A stretch of DNA of 5,187 nt. Origin: CAYNFS01 sp964396685 (GTDB lineage Bacteria > Patescibacteriota > Doudnabacteria > UBA920 > 2-01-FULL-46-14). Every line of letters starts with the position of its first letter. The stretch's first letter is position 1. The DNA lies in contig CAYNFS010000026.1 of the NCBI GenBank assembly GCA_964396685.1, positions 1-5,187 of the forward strand. Reading direction: 5' to 3'. Shown here piece by piece: positions 1 through 4,465 of the stretch. Position numbers and translations under genes: made by a program. Under the pieces are notes generated by a model, which saw nothing but the letters and a program-made list of their open reading frames with translations, was not told the origin of the DNA and did no database searches.

Positions 1-88
1 CTAAATGCGGCGCGATGGACGTATCAGAGTATATATCCTTCAGAATCTGGAGCAGGATATTTTTGTGTTTTGAGTAATCCAATGTCAT
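1..88 (-). CDS. abiEii: AbiEii-type nucleotidyltransferase toxin, 5' end only (runs off window)
   Basis: Only the first 29 codons are present, read leftward from the ATG at 88-86; the gene continues past position 1. The visible N-terminus begins MTLDYSKHKNILLQILKDIY and reaches ...SIAPHL. This resembles the opening helix of AbiEii/AbiGii toxins, where a glycine-rich nucleotidyltransferase motif normally follows directly. That catalytic motif lies outside the window, so activity cannot be judged. The gene starts 4 bp after the stop codon of the AbiEi-like antitoxin gene, which implies co-transcription and probably translational coupling; no strong ribosome binding site is visible. AbiE systems are type IV toxin-antitoxin pairs that give abortive infection against phages, and the toxin is a nucleotidyltransferase. 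The assignment rests on the short N-terminus plus the partner gene. Confidence 0.72.
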   Translation of the reverse strand, partial: MTLDYSKHKNILLQILKDIYSDTSIAPHL

Positions 89-92
89 ACTT

Positions 93-719
93 TTAAGTGG
101 TGCTTTTTCCGCCAGAGGCGGATCCGCCTTCGGCGGAATAATGATCAAAATAAGATTTGACTTTTTTCTCCATCCGCTTGTTATTGTAAATGGGCAAAAT
201 CCCAAAAACTTTGTCCCAGTCCAAGACATCCAAATGATCGAAGTGATAGTCCTTACTGATATAAATTCTGTCCAAAAATGCACGCTCCTTGCTGGCGATG
301 GAATACCCCTCGGCATGTTCAATGCCGACCGTATTGCTTAATACATAATCTTTCATCCGAATAAAAAATATTTTTTGTCCGGGAACTTCAATCGCGCGGG
401 TTACATACGACGCAACAAAAATGGAATCGTAGTACTGGAAATTTATTCCGGCCCGAGTTAATACAGTCTCAAAACTGATGTATGAGGGAATATAGATTTT
501 TGTAGCCAATTCAAATTTGTCGTAGTTTTTATCTTTGGCATACAAACCACGATGAACACGGATCAATTTCCCGGCCTTAACATACTTGTTTAATCTAGCA
601 CTGACAGTATTTTCTCTTTCCTCGGCCCACAACAAAGCCGCATCTTTGGTTGAAAAGATGGTTTTAGAGGATCTCAATAAAATATCTAAATATTCACCTT
701 TTTTAGGTTTTTCGTCCAT
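93..719 (-). CDS. abiEi: AbiEi-type antitoxin / autorepressor of the AbiE toxin-antitoxin pair
   Basis: A 208-residue protein if started at the ATG at 719-717. It has an N-terminal winged-helix region (about residues 10-62), containing a TVSARLNKYVKAGKL recognition-helix segment and ending in a RVHRGLYA wing. The C-terminal antitoxin domain has the family hallmarks YIPSYISFETVL (about 76-87) and YSIASKERAFLDRIY (about 139-153). AbiEi proteins neutralise AbiEii and repress their own operon by binding inverted repeats. The frame is open upstream to 785, adding 22 residues, but I reject that start: the predicted promoter (761-789) and a 29-bp inverted repeat (727-755) occupy that stretch. No Shine-Dalgarno site precedes 719. 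The C-terminus is odd: residues 195-204 (SAEGGSASGG) are encoded entirely by two back-to-back 15-bp palindromes inserted in frame, followed by KSTT and the TAA stop. The toxin gene begins 4 bp downstream. Confidence 0.85.
   Translation of the reverse strand: MDEKPKKGEYLDILLRSSKTIFSTKDAALLWAEERENTVSARLNKYVKAGKLIRVHRGLYAKDKNYDKFELATKIYIPSYISFETVLTRAGINFQYYDSIFVASYVTRAIEVPGQKIFFIRMKDYVLSNTVGIEHAEGYSIASKERAFLDRIYISKDYHFDHLDVLDWDKVFGILPIYNNKRMEKKVKSYFDHYSAEGGSASGGKSTT
108..137. repeat. Two tandem 15-bp GC palindromes inserted in the abiEi 3' end
   Basis: TCCGCCAGAGGCGGA (108-122) is followed without a gap by TCCGCCTTCGGCGGA (123-137). Each has 6-bp perfect arms around a 3-nt loop, and the two differ only in the loop. 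The 30-bp unit is a multiple of three and adds ten Ser/Ala/Gly/Glu residues to AbiEi without shifting the frame. Palindromes of this TCCGCC/GGCGGA form are, from general knowledge, abundant in Patescibacteria genomes and usually intergenic. As RNA, each could fold into a tight hairpin just before the toxin start codon. Confidence 0.85.
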
Positions 720-726
720 ATTTATA

Positions 727-755
727 CTGGAAGTAACCTTAAAGGTTATCTCCAG
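727..755. promoter_or_regulatory. Candidate AbiEi operator, 29-bp inverted repeat
   Basis: On the plus strand the left arm CTGGAAGTAACCTT (727-740) and right arm AAGGTTATCTCCAG (742-755) flank a single central base. Twelve of 14 positions pair, and the inner 7 bp of each arm match perfectly. The repeat lies between the predicted -10 box and the abiEi start codon, where it would cover the transcription start. AbiEi antitoxins are known to bind inverted repeats in their own promoters, so this is the likely autoregulatory site. The symmetry is seen directly; binding is inferred. Confidence 0.75.
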
Positions 756-760
756 TTCAA

Positions 761-789
761 ATATTAGCATAGACCAATATTTCAAGCAA
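761..789 (-). promoter_or_regulatory. Predicted promoter of the abiE operon
   Basis: On the minus strand, a -35 box TTGCTT (789-784) and a -10 box TAATAT (766-761) are separated by exactly 17 bp. The -10 is preceded by TGC, giving an extended -10. Transcription would start near 755, inside the inverted repeat, and give a leader of about 35 nt before the ATG at 719. This placement argues that the longer abiEi frame starting at 785 is not the real start. Confidence 0.5.
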
Positions 790-839
790 GTGCGGGTAAA
801 AGAGCCGCACGGGAAATGACCGAAAAAATCACTTTCGAA

Positions 840-874
840 CCCCGAAGTATAAAGCCTTGCTTTTAACTACGGGG
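840..874. repeat. Imperfect inverted repeat (hairpin)
   Basis: The arms at 840-855 and 859-874 pair at 13 of 16 positions around a 3-nt loop CTT, with CCCCG/CGGGG at the base and AAAGC/GCTTT at the tip. No T-tract follows on either strand, so it is not a clear terminator. It is directly adjacent to the 10-bp palindrome GCAGGCCTGC (874-883). Together they look like a dispersed palindromic repeat of the kind seen between genes in CPR genomes, though family membership cannot be tested here. Confidence 0.5.
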
Positions 875-892
875 CAGGCCTGCGAAAAAGCC

Positions 893-931
893 CGTGAATA
901 AACCCCCACATCAAAAGCTTTGGTGTGGGGG
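893..931 (-). terminator. Distal minus-strand hairpin, back-up terminator
   Basis: A 13-bp stem (903-915 with 919-931, one G-T pair) closes a short loop. Its base is five G-C pairs. On the minus strand it is followed by TTTATTCA, a modest U-tract. It lies directly after the T-tract of the terminator at 943-961, so the two form a tandem pair that would stop leftward transcription coming from 1104-1250 before the abiE operon. Confidence 0.5.
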
Positions 932-961
932 TAAAGAGAAAAGTGCCGCTTTAGGCGACAC
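931..961 (-). terminator. Intrinsic terminator, minus strand
   Basis: Read on the minus strand, the stem GTGTCGC (961-955) pairs with GCGGCAC (949-943), seven pairs including one G-T, around the loop CTAAA. The stem is followed at once by TTTTCTCTTT (942-933). Stem plus U-rich tail fits a rho-independent terminator for transcripts from the small gene at 1104-1250 or for an RNA in the GC-rich tract. Confidence 0.6.
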
Positions 962-1100
962 TCATCCTATCTGGCTCCGCGCGCTTCACGCATTCCGAAC
1001 CGCCATTTGGCAGATTCCCGGCAACATTTCACCCTTCAAGATCGTGAACTATTGGTAATTCCCTAAAAGCTGGCGAGGAGGTAACGCTATCTACCTACGA
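962..1100 (-). ncRNA. Possible structured RNA or long 3' UTR, unidentified
   Basis: This tract is visibly richer in G and C than the flanking genes. It contains short nested stems: GCC-AAAT-GGC (1011-1002) inside a CCG/CGG closure (1022-1020 with 998-996), and GCG-TGAAG-CGC (991-981). It ends directly at the terminator at 943-961, which sets the strand as minus. I could not match it to any RNA family I know. It may simply be the trailer of the 48-residue gene upstream. The call rests on composition, short stems and the terminator only. Confidence 0.25.
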
Positions 1101-1103
1101 TTT

Positions 1104-1250
1104 TCATCGCCGGCGATATCGTCTATCGCGCTTTGCAAACTGCGAGACAATACTGCCTGCAACAATCTTCACCTTTTTGGGTGTAGATTTTTTGCGGAGA
1201 AGCTCTCCTGCAATTCGCGCAACACGACGGCTTGTCTTTCGATGTGCCAT
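1104..1250 (-). CDS. Small basic protein of unknown function
   Basis: A 48-residue protein from the ATG at 1250-1248 to TGA at 1106-1104. It starts MAHRKTSRRVARIAGELLRK and continues with a KKVKIVAGSIVSQF segment and a strongly basic tail (KRDRRYRRR). The layout of two short helices with small residues (RVARIAGELL, VKIVAGSIVSQ) resembles small, widespread hypothetical proteins of the type KVAS-A-LR...K-VAGSALSQ, whose function I do not know. The charge suggests nucleic-acid contact, but that is inference. The frame is open upstream to 1328 (26 more residues), yet that stretch is not protein-like and overlaps a possible promoter at 1275-1303. No clear ribosome binding site is present. A terminator lies about 140 bp downstream, so the gene may be monocistronic. 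Confidence 0.6.
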   Translation of the reverse strand: MAHRKTSRRVARIAGELLRKKSTPKKVKIVAGSIVSQFAKRDRRYRRR

Positions 1251-1274
1251 ATTATTCCGCGTTTTTAATCTGTT

Positions 1275-1303
1275 AATACAAGGGTCGTCGACCTTTATTC
1301 CAA
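1275..1303 (-). promoter_or_regulatory. Weak candidate promoter of the small basic gene, with an inverted repeat in its spacer
   Basis: On the minus strand TTGGAA (1303-1298) and TGTATT (1280-1275) lie 17 bp apart, each matching four of six consensus bases. The spacer is almost filled by an inverted repeat centred on 1288 (GGTCG/CGACC arms, extended by AA/TT after one mismatch), a possible repressor site. Both parts are weak alone; their coincidence is why I list them. Confidence 0.3.
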
Positions 1304-1360
1304 CCCCACCACAAATGCCGAAAAGCATCTGTAGAGGGGGATAAAGGTAACTTAGCCTGA

Positions 1361-1392
1361 TAACAAATAAGTGGGCGGAAGTTTCTCCCCAC
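1361..1392 (-). terminator. Terminator of the TPR membrane-protein gene
   Basis: On the minus strand GTGGG (1392-1388) pairs with CCCAC (1375-1371), with further broken pairing inside (GGA/TCC-like). It is followed by TTATTTGTTA (1370-1361). It begins 20 bp past the stop codon of the gene at 1412-2806, which fits a rho-independent terminator for that gene. Confidence 0.5.
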
Positions 1393-1411
1393 CAGCTTTT
1401 AAGGAACTGCG

Positions 1412-2806
1412 CTAATCCGCTACATCGCCTATAGCAGATTGTAGTGGATTCGTAGTTGAATTGATAGTTATGCTATTCAAAGTCTTTTTCGCCTCATCAA
1501 CAAGAATCGCATACTCGCTTTTTCCATCCGATTTCGATAAAAATTCTCTCAATTGCGTAAAACCTCGAAGCTGATCAACAAATTTAGTATTTAGCCAGCC
1601 GCAAGCGAACAAGAGCCCAAAATTCCCAGTGCTTTTTTCATATTCCTTTTCCAAAAAATCAACAACATCAACTATGTTCGTCATGGTTTCGTTTTTGATT
1701 TTTTTATATTGGCGCAGTCCCTGTTCGAATTTCCTATCATAAAAATTGAAGAATGCCATATTAAATCTGGGGAGGGGGTGTCCCGGCCTTATTCGCCATG
1801 CTCTTTTGGTATGGTAACGGGCTTGATCCTGCTCGTTATTAAGCCATTTAAAAACTGCCATATTCTGATGGGCAATAAAATTATTTTCATCAAGCTTTGT
1901 TGCCCTATCGCCGTATTCAATAGCTTTTTCAATATCCTTTTTTGTCTCCCAATAAAAACCCATCAAAAGATTATAGGCATCTCTTAATACGGAACGGACT
2001 TTCTGTTTTACAAAATCGAGGTTTGGAAAATTTACATCTTGTTTTCTGTTTTGAAGAATATTATTGAGATCTTCAAGAATGTCTACGGATTTTGTCAGAT
2101 AAGAAAAGCTTGGTATCGATGCTAAACACATACCCAGCGTAAAAAGACTTATCTCGAGAACATTACCAGCAACAACAACAAGGCCAAAGTAGGAATGTGG
2201 TTTCCAAACGCCCCAGCTTTTTCTTTGAATAGCAGTTCCGATATCCGCCAAAAACTTTGTGCGTTTTATTGGATCGACAATGCCGTGCTGATATGAGAGT
2301 TTAATATTAAACTGGGTAAATGGCGCGTTATGTAATTTAGCCTCCATTGTATCTCCCCAAACCAGAACCCTAATTCCCTTTTTAACAATGAAGGCCTCTG
2401 CCTCTTCGGGTGTTTTGAATTTCATATCGCTTGGCAGTTCTCTGACTTTAACAAAGCGGCCCAAATTTTTGGAAAAAACCTGCTGTTTAAATTGTTTTTT
2501 TATTTCACGATAATACTCTCGTGAATTTTCCTCGGTAGATATCGCAAACGCTATTGATAACGCTTCGGGATCAAAAAACCAGCTTCTCTTTACTGCCCAG
2601 AAAATTAAATGGATAACCTGAACGCTAGCTAAAATAATGGCCGTTAGTCCTGCGGATAAAACGATATCCAGCGCACGCAATCCATATAGAATACCCGAGG
2701 AAAGAATAAAAATGCCGAAAGAGTAAACTATTAAACCAAAACGGGTGCCCCATTCGGTTGCTTTTAGCTCTCCGAGTATTGCTAAGTTTTTATTGGAATT
2801 GTTCAT
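1412..2806 (-). CDS. Membrane-anchored tetratricopeptide-repeat protein, function unknown
   Basis: A 464-residue protein from the ATG at 2806; a GTG at 2821 would add five residues (469 total), and neither start has a Shine-Dalgarno site. Numbering from the GTG, two hydrophobic helices (about 28-47 and 54-76) form an N-terminal membrane anchor. A soluble region follows (about 85-205) with alternating strands and helices and the motif GIRVLVWGDTME, reminiscent of TolB_N/FlgO-like alpha-beta domains; that likeness is only suggestive. A third hydrophobic stretch lies at 211-236. Residues about 280-380 hold three TPR-like helix pairs, for example DIEKAIEYGDRATKLDENN and QARYHTKRAWRIRPGHP. TPRs usually mediate protein contacts. 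The gene is divergent from the lexA-methyltransferase fusion with an 87-bp gap holding a palindrome, so shared control is possible. There is no catalytic motif I recognise. It may be a restriction-system accessory, a sensor, or an unrelated neighbour. Confidence 0.75.
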   Translation of the reverse strand: MNNSNKNLAILGELKATEWGTRFGLIVYSFGIFILSSGILYGLRALDIVLSAGLTAIILASVQVIHLIFWAVKRSWFFDPEALSIAFAISTEENSREYYREIKKQFKQQVFSKNLGRFVKVRELPSDMKFKTPEEAEAFIVKKGIRVLVWGDTMEAKLHNAPFTQFNIKLSYQHGIVDPIKRTKFLADIGTAIQRKSWGVWKPHSYFGLVVVAGNVLEISLFTLGMCLASIPSFSYLTKSVDILEDLNNILQNRKQDVNFPNLDFVKQKVRSVLRDAYNLLMGFYWETKKDIEKAIEYGDRATKLDENNFIAHQNMAVFKWLNNEQDQARYHTKRAWRIRPGHPLPRFNMAFFNFYDRKFEQGLRQYKKIKNETMTNIVDVVDFLEKEYEKSTGNFGLLFACGWLNTKFVDQLRGFTQLREFLSKSDGKSEYAILVDEAKKTLNSITINSTTNPLQSAIGDVAD

Positions 2807-2807
2807 G

Positions 2808-2816
2808 TGTGGATAA
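2808..2816 (-). promoter_or_regulatory. DnaA-box-like 9-mer
   Basis: The minus strand reads TTATCCACA, the classical DnaA-box consensus, directly before the ATG of the TPR gene. It is a single copy with no cluster or AT-rich unwinding region, so it is not evidence of an origin. It could be chance. Confidence 0.25.
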
Positions 2817-2824
2817 GTCACTTG

Positions 2825-2853
2825 TTACATTTTCGGTAAATTTTCGGTATACT
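2825..2853 (+). promoter_or_regulatory. Predicted promoter of the lexA-methyltransferase gene
   Basis: A -35-like TTACAT (2825-2830) and a -10 box TATACT (2848-2853) are spaced by 17 bp. The start would fall near 2860, giving a leader of about 34 nt. The spacer is occupied by a tandem repeat with an 11-bp period, and the start region by a perfect palindrome. Confidence 0.45.
2829..2849 (+). repeat. Tandem 10-bp repeat with 11-bp period in the promoter spacer
   Basis: ATTTTCGGTA occurs at 2829-2838 and again at 2840-2849, identical and one helical turn apart. Repeats on the same face of the helix often mark cooperative protein binding. They lie between the -35 and -10 boxes of the fusion gene. 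No binding protein can be named from sequence. Confidence 0.6.
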
Positions 2854-2859
2854 GATGAT

Positions 2860-2874
2860 GTATCAAGTTGATAC
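2860..2874. promoter_or_regulatory. Candidate operator of the LexA-methyltransferase, perfect 7-1-7 palindrome
   Basis: GTATCAAGTTGATAC is a perfect inverted repeat with 7-bp arms around one base. It sits about 7 bp after the predicted -10 box, where a repressor would block initiation, and 20 bp before the ATG of the fusion gene. LexA proteins bind palindromes in their own promoters, so this is the natural candidate. It matches neither the E. coli (CTG-N10-CAG) nor the Bacillus (CGAAC-N4-GTTCG) box; LexA sites vary by phylum. It could also affect the divergent TPR gene. I saw no other full copy in the window. Confidence 0.65.
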
Positions 2875-2893
2875 GAAATAAGCAATCCTAAGT

Positions 2894-4465
2894 ATGCACA
2901 AAACACTAACTAAAAGACAAAAAGAGGTTCTCGACTTCGTCAGGAAATTCGTGAACAAGAAGGGATATCCGCCCACCCTCGAAGAGGTTGGAAAGAAACT
3001 TAAAGTCTCCGCCGTTTCTACAGTCCACCAGCATATCGCAACTCTTATTGAGAAGGGCTTTTTACAAAAATCAGGTAATTATACGCGAGATATAGATGTT
3101 TCTAAACCACAGCCAATGATTAAAATCCCGCTATTGGGAACTATTGCCGCGGGTCAACCGATTGAGGCGATACAAGATAAAGAAATAATTGCCGTGCCAA
3201 AAAATAAAATTCCCGCATCCGCGGATGTTTATGCGCTTCGCGTCGTCGGTAATAGCATGGTTGATGAGAATATCAATGACGGCGATGTTGTTTTGGTAAA
3301 ACAGCAGGCAACTGCTGATAACGGACAGAAGGTAGTTGCACTCATCGATGATCACGAGGCAACCCTAAAGAAATTTTACAAAGAGAAAGGACATATTCGT
3401 CTACAGCCGGCAAACAAAAACATGGAGCCGCTCATATTTAGAAATGGTCGGGACATTACAATTCAGGGCATCGTTCTTGATGTTATCCGCGAAGAAACTC
3501 CAATTCCCATAGTATTACCAGAAATAAGGCCTGAGGCTAGGCAATATAAAAAACTTCCTCTCAATGAAATTTTGTGCGGAGATGCGATAGAAGAAATGAA
3601 AAAAATACCAGATAACTCGATAGATATGACATTTGCCGATCCGCCATTTAACCTTAATAAAAAATACGGCAACTACAAAGATAAAAAAGCCGCCGAAGAT
3701 TATGTAAATTGGTGCGAACAGTGGCTAAGTGAAATGGTGAGAATTACTAAACCAACAGGCTCAATTTTGGTGCACAATATTCCAAAATGGTTAATATATT
3801 TTGCTAATCATCTAAACAAAATTGCCCATTTCAAACATTGGATTGCGTGGGATTCAATGAGTACGCCTCTTGGAAAAACATTGTTACCTGCCCATTACGG
3901 TATACTCTTTTATACAAAAACCCCTAAAGGATTTAAATTTCACGAACTCAGATCACCACACAAAAAATGCCGATCCTGCGGCGAGATGATTAAGGATTAT
4001 GGGGGAAAAAAGAGCCAAATAAACCCCTACGGCACTCTTTTAAGCGATGTCTGGGCAGATATACATCGCATTAGACACAATACACGCAGAGATGCTCATC
4101 CATGCCAACTTCCTGAGCCATTGCTTGAACGCTTGATATTAATGTCAACCAACGAGAATGATGTGGTGCTTGACCCATTCATCGGTGCTGGCACAACCGC
4201 GCTTGCGGCTAAACGGCTCGGACGAAATTATATTGGCATTGATATAGACCCGAAATATAAAAAAATCGTTGCTGACAAAATTAAAAAAGTTAATTATCGA
4301 TCAAGTAATGGTTATAAATATAACGGGGACGCTCCGGCGACTGCGTCGAAATATTTAAGAAATCTGACTCTATCTGAAGATGAGGGAATTTACCCGATAG
4401 ACAATCCAAAGCTCGTTAGCAACAACAAAAAAATAGACCGAGCAATAAATCCTACTCTTTTTTAG
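2894..4465 (+). CDS. LexA repressor-protease fused to a beta-class DNA amino-methyltransferase
   Basis: A 523-residue single frame; an in-frame TAA at 2879-2881 makes the ATG at 2894 the first possible ATG. Residues 1-68 are a LexA winged helix (LTKRQKEVLDFVRKF, GYPPTLEEVG, STVHQHIATLIEKG). Residues 78-200 are an S24 LexA protease: cleavage site IAAG with the scissile bond A86-G87, nucleophile S121 in VVGNSM, general-base K159 in ATLKKF. The 38-residue Ser-Lys spacing is close to E. coli LexA. A proline-rich linker (about 201-220) leads to a methyltransferase: GDAIEEM (229-235), catalytic DPPF (249-252, motif IV), a CxxC knuckle (C359, C362), DVWADIHRIRH (385-395), and SAM-binding DPFIGAGTT (427-435, motif I) with IGIDID. 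Motif IV before motif I defines the beta class; the product would be N6-methyladenine or N4-methylcytosine. The tail (470-523) is unassigned. The stop overlaps the convergent nuclease gene. Separate LexA is about 200 residues, so both parts look complete. No ribosome binding site is seen. Confidence 0.93.
   Translation: MHKTLTKRQKEVLDFVRKFVNKKGYPPTLEEVGKKLKVSAVSTVHQHIATLIEKGFLQKSGNYTRDIDVSKPQPMIKIPLLGTIAAGQPIEAIQDKEIIAVPKNKIPASADVYALRVVGNSMVDENINDGDVVLVKQQATADNGQKVVALIDDHEATLKKFYKEKGHIRLQPANKNMEPLIFRNGRDITIQGIVLDVIREETPIPIVLPEIRPEARQYKKLPLNEILCGDAIEEMKKIPDNSIDMTFADPPFNLNKKYGNYKDKKAAEDYVNWCEQWLSEMVRITKPTGSILVHNIPKWLIYFANHLNKIAHFKHWIAWDSMSTPLGKTLLPAHYGILFYTKTPKGFKFHELRSPHKKCRSCGEMIKDYGGKKSQINPYGTLLSDVWADIHRIRHNTRRDAHPCQLPEPLLERLILMSTNENDVVLDPFIGAGTTALAAKRLGRNYIGIDIDPKYKKIVADKIKKVNYRSSNGYKYNGDAPATASKYLRNLTLSEDEGIYPIDNPKLVSNNKKIDRAINPTLF

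Larger units (their letters stand above)
790..1100. other. Gene-free interval with hairpins and a GC-rich tract
   Basis: I see no convincing protein gene here. From left to right it holds a weak 6-bp hairpin (GTGCGG 790-795 with CCGCAC 805-810), an imperfect hairpin at 840-874, a small GCAGGCCTGC palindrome at 874-883, two adjacent minus-strand terminator-like hairpins (903-931 and 943-961), and a GC-rich tract at about 962-1085. The last follows the small minus-strand gene at 1104-1250, so it may be that gene's 3' untranslated region or a separate RNA. No tRNA, tmRNA, RNase P or SRP RNA motif was recognised on either strand. Confidence 0.5.

Noticed and set aside
108..137. CRISPR array or attachment site from the tandem palindromes
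   Set aside because: The two units abut with no spacer and there are no further copies in a regular array.
141..341. Plus-strand open frame of 66 codons
   Set aside because: It lies wholly antisense to abiEi, whose family motifs are clear; no homology-like pattern in the plus-strand reading.
720..785. N-terminal extension of AbiEi to the start at 785
   Set aside because: The stretch carries the -10 box and the inverted repeat and sits upstream of the predicted transcription start; the protein sequence there is not AbiEi-like.
991..1005. tRNA T-arm-like GGTTCGGAATGC on the minus strand
   Set aside because: The loop is one base too long, the stems do not pair, and no acceptor stem or anticodon arm is found nearby.
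894..1058. Plus-strand GTG-started frame of 54 codons
   Set aside because: No ribosome binding site, runs through two terminator-like hairpins, and I know no homologue. Kept as an alternative in the findings, not annotated.
1709..1987. Plus-strand open frame of 92 codons
   Set aside because: It is antisense to the TPR region of the membrane protein and has no recognisable domain.
2808..2816. Replication origin suggested by a perfect DnaA box
   Set aside because: Only one box is present, with no cluster, no dnaA or dnaN gene and no AT-rich unwinding element.
3131..3672. Two minus-strand open frames (3131-3355 and 3463-3672)
   Set aside because: Both are antisense shadows of the LexA-methyltransferase gene, where the plus-strand domain motifs are unambiguous.
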